The position numbers and the translations under genes are program-made. From Palaemon carinicauda (Eukaryota > Arthropoda > Malacostraca > Decapoda > Palaemonidae): a stretch of DNA of 64,000 bases. Shown one piece after another: positions 10,781 to 23,976 of the stretch. Numbering within the stretch: the stretch's first letter is position 1; every line of letters starts with the position of its first letter. Location: positions 38,199,471 to 38,263,470 of the forward strand of contig NC_090766.1 of NCBI RefSeq assembly GCF_036898095.1. The letters run 5' to 3'. The notes below the pieces were generated by a model, which saw only the letters and a program-made list of their open reading frames with translations, was not told the origin of the DNA and did no database searches.

Positions 10781-11988
10781 CCCGCGAGAGAAGGGTTCAC
10801 CGAGGTACTGCAATGGCTGGTCGACGTTCCCAGGACTCTTCCTCCTAGAGTGGACCTTCTGCGTCAACCTCACGTAAAGAAGGTACACCCAAACCTCCAC
10901 GCTCTTCGTCTGACTGCCTTCAGACTATCGAAAGTCTCTCAAGAACTAGAGGCTTTTCGAAGGAGGCAGCCAGAACGATTGCCAGAGCAAGGACGACATC
11001 CACTCTCAGAGTCTATCAGTCTTAATGGGAAGTCTTCCGAAGCTGGTGCAAGGCCAATGCAGTTTTCCTCAACCAGTACCACTGTAACCCAGATTGCTGA
11101 CTTCCTGTTACATCTAAGGAACGTAAAATCCCTATCAGCTCCTTCGATCAAGGGTTACAGAAGTATGTTGGCAGCGGTTTTCCGCCACAGAGGCTTGGAT
11201 CTTTCCTCCAACAAAGATCTACAGGACCTCCTTAGGTCTTTTGAGACCTCAAAGGAACGTCGGTTGTCCACTCCAGGCTGGAATCTAGACGTGGTCCTAA
11301 GGTTCCTAATGTCATCAGGATTTGAACCGTTCCAATCAGCCTCTTTTAAGGACCTCACATTAGAAACTCTTTTCCTCGTGTGCTTAGCAACAGGTAAAAG
11401 AGTAAGTGAGATCCACGCCTTCAGCAGGAACATAGGTTTCACATCTGAAACGGCTACATGTTCCTTGCGGCTCGTTTTTTTTTTGGCTAAAACGAGCTTC
11501 CTTCCCGTCCTTGCCCTAAGTCGTTCGAGATCCCAAGCCTGTCCAACATGGTGGGGAACGAACTAGAGAGAGTACTTTGCCCTGTTAGAGCTCTTAAGTA
11601 CTATCTAAGAAGGTCAAAACCATTACGAGGACAATCAGAAGCCTTATGGTGTGCTATCAAGAAGCCTTCTCTACCAATGTCTAAGAACTCAGTTTCTTAC
11701 TACATCAGGCTTCTGATTAGAGAAGCAAATTCTCATCTGAAGGAAGAAGACCTTGCTTTGCTGAAGGTAAGGACACATGAAGTGAGAGCTGTGGCTACTT
11801 CAGTGGCCTTCAAACAGAACCGTTCTCTGCAGAGTGTTATGGATGCAACCTATTGGAGAAACAAGTCAGTGTTCGCATCATTCCATCTCAAAGATGTCCA
11901 GTCTCTTTACGAGTACTGCTACACCCTGGGTCCATTCGTAACAACGAATGCAGTAGTAGGCGAGGGCTCAGCCACTACATTCCCATAA
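10781..11988 (+). pseudogene. Tyrosine recombinase remnant, unit B
   Basis: With 10 T in the homopolymer the first frame (10850-11566) runs on through FFLAKTSFLP, the expected YR continuation, but then misses the downstream frame 11548-11988. At least one more frameshift, near 11515, is therefore fixed. The catalytic tyrosine position is His (nt 11884-11886). Confidence 0.85.
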
Positions 11989-12376
11989 TTCCATAACTTT
12001 TTAACCTTTCTCTTGAATACTTTTTATGGGTTGTTCGGTCGGCTAAGAAGCCTTCCACATCCTTGTTGATTTGGCGGGTGGTCAATTCTTTCTTGAGAAG
12101 CGCCGAGGTTAAAGGTTGTGATGAGGTCCTTTAGTATGGGTTGCAGCCCTGTATACTTTAGCACCTTTGGGTTGATTCAGCCTCCAAGAGGAACGCTGCG
12201 CTCAGTAAGGAAGACGAACTTAAAAAAGAGACAGAGTAACGGTTCAATTCGACTTCCTTACCAGGTACTTATTATTTCATTGTTATTTGAGATAACTGTT
12301 ATATGAAATATGGGATACTTAGCTATCCTTTAATCTTGTACACTGGTTTTCACCCACCCCCCTGGGTGTGAATCAG

Positions 12377-12470
12377 CTACATGATTATCGGGTAAGTTTA
12401 ATATTGAAAAATGTTATTTTTATTAGTAAAATAAATTTTTCAATATTAAACTTACCCGATAATCATGTAG
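12377..12470. repeat. B/C junction hairpin with 24-bp core
   Basis: Arms 12377-12411 and 12436-12470, core 12412-12435. Sequence identical to the A/B junction. Confidence 0.9.
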
Positions 12471-14017
12471 CTGTCAACTCTGTTGCCCGACAGAATTCTA
12501 TGGAGGGATACGCCAGCTATCACAATACTAGAAGGGGGTGTACTTACCAGCGCCACCTGTGGCCAGGTACTCAAGTACTTCTTGTTGACACCTCCTCAAT
12601 TATTCCTCTGTCGTGCTTCCGGCAAGACGTTCTGGGATACGCTTATGTTCTTGGAGTATTTTCACGACTTTGGTGAAGTATTTCTCTTTGATTTCGGCTG
12701 TCGCTTTACTGGAAACTTCTATTTTAGCTTAGTTAGCTTTTGGAATTAATTTGATTAATTTTGGTGACGAAGAGAGTATGAACTCTCGTTCACCTTTCAA
12801 TGGCCGACCCTTCCCTTAGACGGAAGTGTTGGTGTCTAAGAGAGTATAGACTCTTTTTCTTAATTTATTTTATATCTCTCCGCCTCTTATAGGCCTCTTC
12901 GATTAACTTCCTTTTATTATAAACTTATTAAAATTAATTTTTATATTTGTTTATATTCGACCTTCCTAATAGTAGGCGGTCTTTTCTTGGTACCGAAGTT
13001 AATTATCGTGAGCCCGTCATTTCGGTTTTACCTGTTAACATATTATGCTATTTTAAGGTCTTTGAAAGAATTTCTTTGATAGTCTCGTACTTTTTCAAAG
13101 TTGAACTAACGTTTTGTTTGTCTCGGCAGTTGTTGACGTTCAGAACGTTTCAACTTGCACTCTATCGTTACGATAGAGAAAGAATGTTCACGGTTTCACA
13201 TTGCAGTAAGAGTAACCGTGTCTAGCGTTTTGTTCATTCTTTCTTAACTTAATGGTTTTGATCCTAATAAGGAACTTTTCTTTTTGGGAAATATTTCAGT
13301 TTTTTCCTTTAACAATAATATGTTTTAACGATATATATGATTGGGCTCTTCTCTCAGGTTCTAAGTCAAGAGAGAGAGAGAGAGAGAGAGATAGAGACGG
13401 AGGGAGAAAGAGGATAAACGTTTCCCTCAAGCCTGCCAGGCGTACGAGTAACGTCGTTATCGTTTTGCTCTTATCCCTAGTCTCTTTAGGGGAAGAAACT
13501 AAACGTTTCTAGAGTGATCTAGTGTTTAGTCTCTTTCCAGCCACTGAATTTTCTTTCATTAGATTTTTCTGTTACATTGTAATTCTGTTTTCGCAATTAC
13601 TAACTTTTGAGAAGGATAGAATTGCGTGTTTCAGGTACAAACCACTTAAAGTTTCGAGTTCAGTGAAATAAGTGCAAACAGAAATCAAAGTGATAAGTGA
13701 TTAGCGCAAAGTATGTCAGTGTTATGCGTGAGGGTACTTTTGTGCGCGCCAGTCGTCCTCCCAGTCCGGGACCTCTTGCAAGCTCCCAAGCCCCAGGGGA
13801 GAAGCAATGTCGAAGGATTAAAGGGTTCGGCAGGCCTTGATCGGCGCACAGAAGTATCCTCGGTGGTTGTGGGCGTGTCTTACCGAGACCGTCACTCCCA
13901 CCCTCAGACGATTGAGCCCTTATTTTGCTCGTCTGCAGAAGAGATTTAGAGGAGAAAATATAGGCAGAGTAACGCTGGTCTCAGGTCTCAAGACCTCTTA
14001 AACGTAAGTCCAGACCT

Positions 14018-15045
14018 ATGCCAGACGTACGAAGTAAAGTTCAACAACCCGGATGCAGTCATTGGGTTAGCTCTGACTCTCCTCAGTCATCAGTTTGTCG
14101 GGCTGAGAGTGCGCCTACACTCCCCCCGCCTATGCTCGCTCCACCTGATCGCAGTACCACCTGCCAGGCGTACGATGTTGTGGACTCTACTACAGTCCAT
14201 GCAAGCACAGCTTTCGGACCTGATGCGTGAGTGTCGTGCTGAGAGTGTTGCACCTCCTCCTCCTCCTGCACCGGTGGTGCACCAACCGCCTGCACCCGTT
14301 CAGCCTGTGCTGCACCCGCCTGCACCGGGTGGTGCACCAACCGGCTGCACCCGTTCAGCCTGTGCTGCACCCGCCTGCACTCGCTGCACCCAGTCGCAGC
14401 ACCATCTGCCAGGCGTACGATGTTGTGGACTCTACTACAGTCCATGCAAGCACAGCTTTCGGACCTGTTGCGTGAGTGTCGGGCTGAGAGTGTTGCACCT
14501 CCACCTGCACCCTTTCAGCCTGTGCTCAACCCGCCTGCACTCGCTGCACCCAGTCGCAGCCCCATCTGCCAGGCGTACGATGTTGTGGGACTCTACTACA
14601 GTCCATGCAAGCACAGCTTTCGGACCTGTTGCGTGAGTGTCGGGCTGAGAGTGTTGCACCTCCACCTGCACCCGTTCAGCCTGTGCTCAACCCGCCTGCA
14701 CTCGCTGCACCCAGTCGCAGCACCATCTGCCAGGCGTACGATGTTGAACCTCTTTCTGTGTTCGCTGTTCCCAGTGTTGTTCAGCCTCAGCCTTCTTTAA
14801 GGCAACCTTTGGTTTGGGATCAGGAGGATTACTCCACTCTTCCTCCTCCTCCCCTGGCTGCTCCACCGGTGGTGCAACTCTCGGTGGAGGTACAACCTCT
14901 TCCACCTGTGAGTCAGTCTCCTCAGCTGCTGCACCGAGCTCAACCCGTGCACCCCTGATCCTGCGCCTCAGACACCTCTGCTTGCGGGAACTTTACCTTG
15001 TTCTGCGCAACCTCGGTCTCTTCACGCTCCACTCATACCACAGGA
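14018..15045 (+). pseudogene. Gag-like region, unit C, cut by gap
   Basis: As in other units, but with extra bases at about 14327 (G), 14588 (G) and 14954 (C) that reshuffle the frames. The insertions are probably consensus errors rather than biology. Sequence stops at the N run. Confidence 0.5.
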
Positions 15046-15545
15046 NNNNNNNNNNNNNNNNNNNNNNNNNNNNNNNNNNNNNNNNNNNNNNNNNNNNNNN
15101 NNNNNNNNNNNNNNNNNNNNNNNNNNNNNNNNNNNNNNNNNNNNNNNNNNNNNNNNNNNNNNNNNNNNNNNNNNNNNNNNNNNNNNNNNNNNNNNNNNNN
15201 NNNNNNNNNNNNNNNNNNNNNNNNNNNNNNNNNNNNNNNNNNNNNNNNNNNNNNNNNNNNNNNNNNNNNNNNNNNNNNNNNNNNNNNNNNNNNNNNNNNN
15301 NNNNNNNNNNNNNNNNNNNNNNNNNNNNNNNNNNNNNNNNNNNNNNNNNNNNNNNNNNNNNNNNNNNNNNNNNNNNNNNNNNNNNNNNNNNNNNNNNNNN
15401 NNNNNNNNNNNNNNNNNNNNNNNNNNNNNNNNNNNNNNNNNNNNNNNNNNNNNNNNNNNNNNNNNNNNNNNNNNNNNNNNNNNNNNNNNNNNNNNNNNNN
15501 NNNNNNNNNNNNNNNNNNNNNNNNNNNNNNNNNNNNNNNNNNNNN
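15046..15545. other. Assembly gap of 500 N
   Basis: Exactly 500 N, a usual placeholder length. Flanking sequence corresponds to unit B 8610 and 10473, so the true missing length is probably about 1.86 kb, covering the end of the gag-like region, the minisatellite and most of RT/RNase H. Confidence 0.97.
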
Positions 15546-15854
15546 CAGATCGCCTCAGCCGTAAGGGTCAGGTCTTCCCCACAGAGTGGACCCTTCACAA
15601 GAATGTTTGCAGCAGACTTTGGGCCCTGTGGGGTCAGCCAACCATAGTTCTATTCGCTACCCTCGATGACCAAGAAGCTCCTCTTGTATTGTTCTCCGAT
15701 TCCAGACCCAGCAGCAGTTCGCGTGGATGCCTTTCTGCTGGATTGGTCCCATCTCAACCTGTATGCATTCCCGCCGTTCAAGATTGTCAACAGGGTACTT
15801 CAGAAGTTCGCCTCTCACAAAGGGACACGGTTGACGTTGGTTGCTCCCCTCTGA
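15546..15854 (+). pseudogene. RNase H end and connector, unit C
   Basis: Starts inside the final RNase H motif (DRLSR). An extra C near 15662 breaks the connector frame, unlike in other units. Ends at the shared TGA. Confidence 0.75.
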
Positions 15855-17065
15855 CCCGCGAGAGAAGGGTTCACCGAGGTACTGCAATGGCTGGTCGACG
15901 TTCCCAGGACTCTTCCTCCTAGAGTGGACCTTCTGCGTCAACCTCACGTAAAGAAGGTACACCCAAACCTCCACGCTCTTCGTCTGACTGCCTTCAGACT
16001 ATCGAAAGTCTCTCAAGAACTAGAGGCTTTTCGAAGGAGGCAGCCAGAACGATTGCCAGAGCAAGGACGACATCCACTCTCAGAGTCTATCAGTCTTAAT
16101 GGGAAGTCTTCCGAAGCTGGTGCAAGGCCAATGCAGTTTTCCTCAACCAGTACCACTGTAACCCAGATTGCTGACTTCCTGTTACATCTAAGGAACGTAA
16201 AATCCCTATCAGCTCCTTCGATCAAGGGTTACAGAAGTATGTTGGCAGCGGTTTTTCCGCCACAGAGGCTTGGATCTTTCCTCCAACAAAGATCTACAGG
16301 ACCTCCTTAGGTCTTTTGAGACCTCAAAGGAACGTCGGTTGTCCACTCCAGGCTGGAATCTAGACGTGGTCCTAAGGTTCCTAATGTCATCAGGATTTGA
16401 ACCGTTCCAATCAGCCTCTTTTAAGGACCTCACATTAGAAACTCTTTTCCTCGTGTGCTTAGCAACAGGTAAAAGAGTAAGTGAGATCCACGCCTTCAGC
16501 AGGAACATAGGTTTCACATCTGAAACGGCTACATGTTCCTTGCGGCTCGTTTTTTTTTTTGGCTAAAACGAGCTTCCTTCCCGTCCTTGCCCTAAGTCGT
16601 TCGAGATCCCAAGCCTGTCCAACATGGTGGGGAACGAACTAGAGAGAGTACTTTGCCCTGTTAGAGCTCTTAAGTACTATCTAAGAAGGTCAAAACCATT
16701 ACGAGGACAATCAGAAGCCTTATGGTGTGCTATCAAGAAGCCTTCTCTACCAATGTCTAAGAACTCAGTTTCTTACTACATCAGGCTTCTGATTAGAGAA
16801 GCAAATTCTCATCTGAAGGAAGAAGACCTTGCTTTGCTGAAGGTAAGGGACACATGAAGTGAGAGCTGTGGCTACTTCAGTGGCCTTCAAACAGAACCGT
16901 TCTCTGCAGAGTGTTATGGATGCAACCTATTGGAGAAACAAGTCAGTGTTCGCATCATTCCATCTCAAAGATGTCCAGTCTCTTTACGAGTACTGCTACA
17001 CCCTGGGTCCATTCGTAACAACGAATGCAGTAGTAGGCGAGGGCTCAGCCACTACATTCCCATAA
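15855..17065 (+). pseudogene. Tyrosine recombinase remnant, unit C
   Basis: Frames 15924-16310, 16270-16566, 16624-16857 and 16859-17065. Extra T near 16253 and extra G near 16848 add two splits not found elsewhere; the 11-T run matches unit A. His at the tyrosine position (nt 16961-16963). Confidence 0.82.
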
Positions 17066-17453
17066 TTCCATAACTTTTTAACCTTTCTCTTGAATACTTT
17101 TTATGGGTTGTTCGGTCGGCTAAGAAGCCTTCCACATCCTTGTTGATTTGGCGGGTGGTCAATTCTTTCTTGAGAAGCGCCGAGGTTAAAGGTTGTGATG
17201 AGGTCCTTTAGTATGGGTTGCAGCCCTGTATACTTTAGCACCTTTGGGTTGATTCAGCCTCCAAGAGGAACGCTGCGCTCAGTAAGGAAGACGAACTTAA
17301 AAAAGAGACAGAGTGACGGTTCAATTCGACTTCCTTACCAGGTACTTATTATTTCATTGTTATTTGAGATAACTGTTATATGAAATATGGGATACTTAGC
17401 TATCCTTTAATCTTGTACACTGGTTTTCACCCACCCCCCTGGGTGTGAATCAG

Positions 17454-17547
17454 CTACATGATTATCGGGTAAGTTTAATATTGAAAAATGTTATTTTTAT
17501 TAGTAAAATAAATTTTTCAATATTAAACTTACCCGATAATCATGTAG
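17454..17547. repeat. C/D junction hairpin with 24-bp core
   Basis: Arms 17454-17488 and 17513-17547, core 17489-17512. Same sequence as the other family 1 junctions. Confidence 0.9.
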
Positions 17548-19091
17548 CTGTCAACTCTGTTGCCCGACAGAATTCTATGGAGGGATACGCCAGCTATCAC
17601 AATACTAGAAGGGGGTGTACTTACCAGCGCCACCTGTGGCCAGGTACTCAAGTACTTCTTGTTGACACCTCCTCAATTATTCCTCTGTCGTGCTTCCGGC
17701 AAGACGTTCTGGGATACGCTTATGTTCTTGGAGTATTTTCACGACTTTGGTGAAGTATTTCTCTTTGATTTCGGCTGTCGCTTTACTGGAAACTTCTATT
17801 TTAGCTTAGTTAGCTTTTGGAATTAATTTGATTAATTTTGGTGACGAAGAGAGTATGAACTCTCGTTCACCTTTCAATGGCCGACCCTTCCCTTAGACGG
17901 AAGTGTTGGTGTCTAAGAGAGTATAGACTCTTTTTCTTAATTTATTTTATATCTCTCCGCCTCTTATAGGCCTCTTCGATTAACTTCCTTTTATTATAAA
18001 CTTATTAAAATTAATTTTTATATTTGTTTATATTCGACCTTCCTAATAGTAGGCGGTCTTTTCTTGGTACCGAAGTTAATTATCGTGAGCCCGTCATTTC
18101 GGTTTTACCTGTTAACATATTATGCTATTTTAAGGTCTTTGAAAGAATTTCTTTGATAGTCTCGTACTTTTTCAAAGTTGAACTAACGTTTTGTTTGTCT
18201 CGGCAGTTGTTGACGTTCAGAACGTTTCAACTTGCACTCTATCGTTACGATAGAGAAAGAATGTTCACGGTTTCACATTGCAGTAAGAGTAACCGTGTCT
18301 AGCGTTTTGTTCATTCTTTCTTAACTTAATGGTTTTGATCCTAATAAGGAACTTTTCTTTTTGGGAAATATTTCAGTTTTTTCCTTTAACAATAATATGT
18401 TTTAACGATATATATGATTGGGCTCTTCTCTCAGGTTCTAAGTCAAGAGAGAGAGAGAGAGAGAGATAGAGACGGAGGGAGAAAGAGGATAAACGTTTCC
18501 CTCAAGCCTGCCAGGCGTACGAGTAACGTCGTTATCGTTTTGCTCTTATCCCTAGTCTCTTTAGGGGAAGAAACTAAACGTTTCTAGAGTGATCTAGTGT
18601 TTAGTCTCTTTCCAGCCACTGAATTTTCTTTCATTAGATTTTTCTGTTACATTGTAATTCTGTTTTCGCAATTACTAACTTTTGAGAAGGATAGAATTGC
18701 GTGTTTCAGGTACAAACCACTTAAAGTTTCGAGTTCAGTGAAATAAGTGCAAACAGAAATCAAAGTGATAAGTGATTAGCGCAAAGTATGTCAGTGTTAT
18801 GCGTGAGGGTACTTTTGTGCGCGCCAGTCGTCCTCCCAGTCCGGGACCTCTTGCAAGCTCCCAAGCCCAGGGGAGAAGCAATGTCGAAGGATTAAAGGGT
18901 TCGGCAGGCCTTGATCGGCGCACAGAAGTATCCTCGGTGGTTGTGGGCGTGTCTTACCGAGACCGTCACTCCCACCCGCAGACGATTAAGCCCTTATTTT
19001 GCTCGTCTGCAGAAGAGATTTAGAGGAGAAAATATAGGCAGAGTAACGCTGGTCTCAGGTCTCAAGACCTCTTAAACGTAAGTCCAGACCT

Positions 19092-20231
19092 ATGCCAGAC
19101 GTACGAAGTAAAGTTCAACAACCCGGATGCAGTCATTGGGTTAGCTCTGACTCTCCTCAGTCATCAGTTTGTCGGGCTGAGAGTGCGCCTACACTCCCCC
19201 CGCCTATGCTCGCTCCACCTGATCGCAGTACCACCTGCCAGGCGTACGATGTTGTGGACTCTACTACAGTCCATGCAAGCACAGCTTTCGGACCTGATGC
19301 GTGAGTGTCGTGCTGAGAGTGTTGCACCTCCTCCTCCTCCTGCACCGGTGGTGCACCAACCGCCTGCACCCGTTCAGCCTGTGCTGCACCCGCCTGCACC
19401 GGTGGTGCACCAACCGGCTGCACCCGTTCAGCCTGTGCTGCACCCGCCTGCACTCGCTGCACCCAGTCGCAGCACCATCTGCCAGGCGTACGATGTTGTG
19501 GACTCTACTACAGTCCATGCAAGCACAGCTTTCGGACCTGTTGCGTGAGTGTCGGGCTGAGAGTGTTGCACCTCCACCTGCACCCTTTCAGCCTGTGCTC
19601 AACCCGCCTGCACTCGCTGCACCCAGTCGCAGCCCCATCTGCCAGGCGTACGATGTTGTGGACTCTACTACAGTCCATGCAAGCACAGCTTTCGGACCTG
19701 TTGCGTGAGTGTCGGGCTGAGAGTGTTGCACCTCCACCTGCACCCGTTCAGCCTGTGCTCAACCCGCCTGCACTCGCTGCACCCAGTCGCAGCACCATCT
19801 GCCAGGCGTACGATGTTGAACCTCTTTCTGTGTTCGCTGTTCCCAGTGTTGTTCAGCCTCAGCCTTCTTTAAGGCAACCTTTGGTTTGGGATCAGGAGGA
19901 TTACTCCACTCTTCCTCCTCCTCCCCTGGCTGCTCCACCGGTGGTGCAACTCTCGGTGGAGGTACAACCTCTTCCACCTGTGAGTCAGTCTCCTCAGCTG
20001 CTGCACCGAGCTCAACCCGTGCACCCTGATCCTGCGCCTCAGACACCTCTGCTTGCGGGAACTTTACCTTGTTCTGCGCAACCTCGGTCTCTTCACGCTC
20101 CACTCATACCACAGGAACAGGAACTTTCTGCACCTTCCACTGTTGTTGTTCCAGCTCGTTCTGACTCTGCTGTTCAGCATACCTTACCTACATTTTCAAA
20201 CCATGGCAAAAATATGAATCATGAGTTATGA
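19092..20231 (+). pseudogene. Proline-rich gag-like region, unit D
   Basis: Translations match unit B, including Thr near the end of the 19545-20231 frame. The 160-bp repeats lie at 19237-19818. Confidence 0.5.
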
Positions 20232-20347
20232 ATGTAAGGTAAACATTATGTTGATTTTTAAACCCCATGCAAGCATGCATAAAGCACTCTAGCACTGGTC
20301 ATGGAATTTCTGAGAATGTTAAACGCCATGCACACGCTCTGCTTTCC

Positions 20348-20555
20348 TTACAGCAGGCTCTGCTTACAGCAGGCTCTGCTTACTACATGCTCAGCATTCA
20401 GCATGCTCTGCATTCAGCATGCTCTGCATACAACATGCTCTGCATACAGCATGCTCTGCATTCAGCATGCTCTGCATTCAGCATGCTCTGCATACAACAT
20501 GCTCTTCATACAGCATGCTCTGCATACAGCATACTCTGCATTCATCATACTCTGC
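20348..20555 (+). repeat. 16-bp minisatellite, 13 units (unit D)
   Basis: Same unit order as in unit B, including the two adjacent ATTCAGCATGCTCTGC units. Confidence 0.92.
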
Positions 20556-21108
20556 ATACCTTACCGCATGCTTCTCAACATATCTTGGGTTGTTGCCAAC
20601 TCACTAGACTGTCAAGCAGTTTCATAACGTTGCCTTCTAGTCTGCTGCTTTTGCACCAGTGAACCCTCACTCAGAGAACTTAGCTTTTCTAGGATAAGGT
20701 CCCTGTAGATGAGAAAGTTCTTTTCTCCCTCCTTCTGATATTCCCTTGAGGACTCTGTCATTTGGAGGGAGCCTTTAGCTGCATAACCTCTTATGGACTT
20801 TTATTTAAGCATAACATGCTTACAGGGAAGGTAATGGTTCCACTTCAGCCGCTAATCCCGTCTGTTACCACACCTGCTCCCATAGACCTTGAGCTGTGTT
20901 GCATGACATGCAGTCCAAGCTTAGTCCTTGTTAGAGGATTTTTTGTTTACGGAGTCAATGTGTCACGGGGAAGACGTTCAACAACCAACAGAAGGGACTT
21001 GTTGTGACGCAGTGCGGCTACCTCAGCAACCCGTTAAGGAGTTGTCTGTACGACCCAGATAGTCTAGACAGATTCGGGTTGTCACTGTACTTCCTCGCTT
21101 GCCCATGA

Positions 21109-22286
21109 TTGACAGTTTACAGACTGTGCAGCAGTATCATGATCTTGTGTCCGGCTCCGTCAGACGACTGGCTTTTAAGAGCTCCCACAAGTCGTCGCTG
21201 TCTGGAGATTTTCAAATGGACTATGGTTCTGACCAAGGAACTGGGTCTCCTGGTCAATTTTGAGGAGTCTCAGCTAGTTCCATCCCAGACCATTGTTTCC
21301 TTGGGTATGGATCTTCAGAGTCGAGCTTTTCGGACTTGTCCGTCGGCCCCAAGGATCTTCCAAGCCCTAGAATGCATCCAGAGCATGCTGAGAAGGAACC
21401 GATGCTTAGTCAGGCAGGGGATGAGTCTAACAGGGACACTTTCATCGCTGGCCCTGTTCATCGAGTTAGGGAGACTCCACCTCCGCCCCCTTCAGTATCA
21501 TCTAGCTGCTCACTGGATAAAGGACATGACGCTAGAGACGGGCTCAGTTCCTGTTTCCGAAGAGATGAGGTCTACTCTAACGTGGTGGAAGAACAGCATT
21601 CTTCTCAAGGAAGGTCTACCTTTGGCTGTTCAGACCCCCGACCACCGTCTCTTCTCGGACGCATCGGACACGGGCTGGGGTGCGACACTGGACGGACAGG
21701 AATGCTCGGGAACATGGAATCAGGAGCAAAGGACACTTCACATCTATTGCAAGGAGTTGTTGGCAGTTCATCTGGCCTTGATAAACTTCAAGTCCCTCCA
21801 GCTTAACAAGGTGGTGGAGGTGAACTCCGACTACACCACAGCCTTGGCTTACATCTCCAAGCAGAGAGGGACTCATTCGAGGAAGTTGTTCAAGATCGCA
21901 AGGGACCTCCTCATTTGGTCAAAGATCGAAAGCTCACGCTGGTAACGAGGCTCATTCAGGGCGATATGAATGTCATGGCAGATCGCCTCAGCCGTAAGGG
22001 TCAGGTCTTCCCCACAGAGTGGACCCTTCACAAGAATGTTTGCAGCAGACTTTGGGCCCTGTGGGGTCAGCCAACCATAGTTCTATTCGCTACCTCGATG
22101 ACCAAGAAGCTCCTCTTGTATTGTTCTCCGATTCCAGACCCAGCAGCAGTTCGCGTGGATGCCTTTCTGCTGGATTGGTCCCATCTCAACCTGTATGCAT
22201 TCCCGCCGTTCAAGATTGTCAACAGGGTACTTCAGAAGTTCGCCTCTCACAAAGGGACACGGTTGACGTTGGTTGCTCCCCTCTGA
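21109..22286 (+). pseudogene. RT C-terminal remnant and RNase H, unit D
   Basis: Frames 21109-21945 and 21915-22286, translation identical to units A and B with the same frameshift and terminal TGA. Confidence 0.85.
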
Positions 22287-23494
22287 CCCGCGAGAGAAGG
22301 GTTCACCGAGGTACTGCAATGGCTGGTCGACGTTCCCAGGACTCTTCCTCCTAGAGTGGACCTTCTGCGTCAACCTCACGTAAAGAAGGTACACCCAAAC
22401 CTCCACGCTCTTCGTCTGACTGCCTTCAGACTATCGAAAGTCTCTCAAGAACTAGAGGCTTTTCGAAGGAGGCAGCCAGAACGATTGCCAGAGCAAGGAC
22501 GACATCCACTCTCAGAGTCTATCAGTCTTAATGGGAAGTCTTCCGAAGCTGGTGCAAGGCCAATGCAGTTTTCCTCAACCAGTACCACTGTAACCCAGAT
22601 TGCTGACTTCCTGTTACATCTAAGGAACGTAAAATCCCTATCAGCTCCTTCGATCAAGGGTTACAGAAGTATGTTGGCAGCGGTTTTCCGCCACAGAGGC
22701 TTGGATCTTTCCTCCAACAAAGATCTACAGGACCTCCTTAGGTCTTTTGAGACCTCAAAGGAACGTCGGTTGTCCACTCCAGGCTGGAATCTAGACGTGG
22801 TCCTAAGGTTCCTAATGTCATCAGGATTTGAACCGTTCCAATCAGCCTCTTTTAAGGACCTCACATTAGAAACTCTTTTCCTCGTGTGCTTAGCAACAGG
22901 TAAAAGAGTAAGTGAGATCCACGCCTTCAGCAGGAACATAGGTTTCACATCTGAAACGGCTACATGTTCCTTGCGGCTCGTTTTTTTTTTGGCTAAAACG
23001 AGCTTCCTTCCCGTCCTTGCCCTAAGTCGTTCGAGATCCCAAGCCTGTCCAACATGGTGGGGAACGAACTAGAGAGAGTACTTTGCCCTGTTAGAGCTCT
23101 TAAGTACTATCTAAGAAGGTCAAAACCATTACGAGGACAATCAGAAGCCTTATGGTGTGCTATCAAGAAGCCTTCTCTACCAATGTCTAAGAACTCAGTT
23201 TCTTACTACATCAGGCTTCTGATTAGAGAAGCAAATTCTCATCTGAAGGAAGAAGACCTTGCTTTGCTGAAGGTAAGGACACATGAAGTGAGAGCTGTGG
23301 CTACTTCAGTGGCCTTCAAACAGAACCGTTCTCTGCAGAGTGTTATGGATGCAACCTATTGGAGAAACAAGTCAGTGTTCGCATCATTCCATCTCAAAGA
23401 TGTCCAGTCTCTTTACGAGTACTGCTACACCCTGGGTCCATTCGTAACAACGAATGCAGTAGTAGGCGAGGGCTCAGCCACTACATTCCCATAA
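22287..23494 (+). pseudogene. Tyrosine recombinase remnant, unit D
   Basis: Frames 22356-23072 and 23054-23494 with a 10-T run. His at the tyrosine position (nt 23390-23392). Confidence 0.85.
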
Positions 23495-23882
23495 TTCCAT
23501 AACTTTTTAACCTTTCTCTTGAATACTTTTTATGGGTTGTTCGGTCGGCTAAGAAGCCTTCCACATCCTTGTTGATTTGGCGGGTGGTCAATTCTTTCTT
23601 GAGAAGCGCCGAGGTTAAAGGTTGTGATGAGGTCCTTTAGTATGGGTTGCAGCCCTGTATACTTTAGCACCTTTGGGTTGATTCAGCCTCCAAGAGGAAC
23701 GCTGCGCTCAGTAAGGAAGACGAACTTAAAAAAGAGACAGAGTAACGGTTCAATTCGACTTCCTTACCAGGTACTTATTATTTCATTGTTATTTGAGATA
23801 ACTGTTATATGAAATATGGGATACTTAGCTATCCTTTAATCTTGTACACTGGTTTTCACCCACCCCCCTGGGTGTGAATCAG

Positions 23883-23976
23883 CTACATGATTATCGGGTA
23901 AGTTTAATATTGAAAAATGTTATTTTTATTAGTAAAATAAATTTTTCAATATTAAACTTACCCGATAATCATGTAG
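23883..23976. repeat. D/E junction hairpin with 24-bp core
   Basis: Arms 23883-23917 and 23942-23976, core 23918-23941. Confidence 0.9.

Larger units (their letters stand above)
6007..12411 (+). mobile_element. Family 1 DIRS-like unit B (complete, 6405 bp)
   Basis: First complete unit, from left arm to right arm. Diagnostic states: 10 GA dinucleotides, GATTAAGCC near 7480, 13 minisatellite units, CCTACATTTTC near 8682, a 10-T run in the YR and CAGAGTAACGG near 12236. It shares all these states with unit D. Defects are as in unit A. Confidence 0.93.
12436..17488 (+). mobile_element. Family 1 DIRS-like unit C (contains assembly gap)
   Basis: Left part (11 GA dinucleotides, CACCCTCAGACG near 13902) matches unit E. 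Right part (11 T, CAGAGTGACGG near 17312) matches unit A. Seven single-base homopolymer insertions relative to all other units flank the 500-N gap. The gap replaces about 1862 bp judged from unit B. Confidence 0.9.
17513..23917 (+). mobile_element. Family 1 DIRS-like unit D (complete, 6405 bp)
   Basis: Same length and same diagnostic states as unit B (GATTAAGCC near 18984, 13 minisatellite units, CCTACATTTTC, 10 T, CAGAGTAACGG). B and D are separated by unit C, which suggests a two-unit duplication. Confidence 0.93.

Noticed and set aside
16270..16857. Extra short YR genes in unit C
   Set aside because: Created by single-base homopolymer insertions next to the assembly gap; other units show one fewer base at each site.
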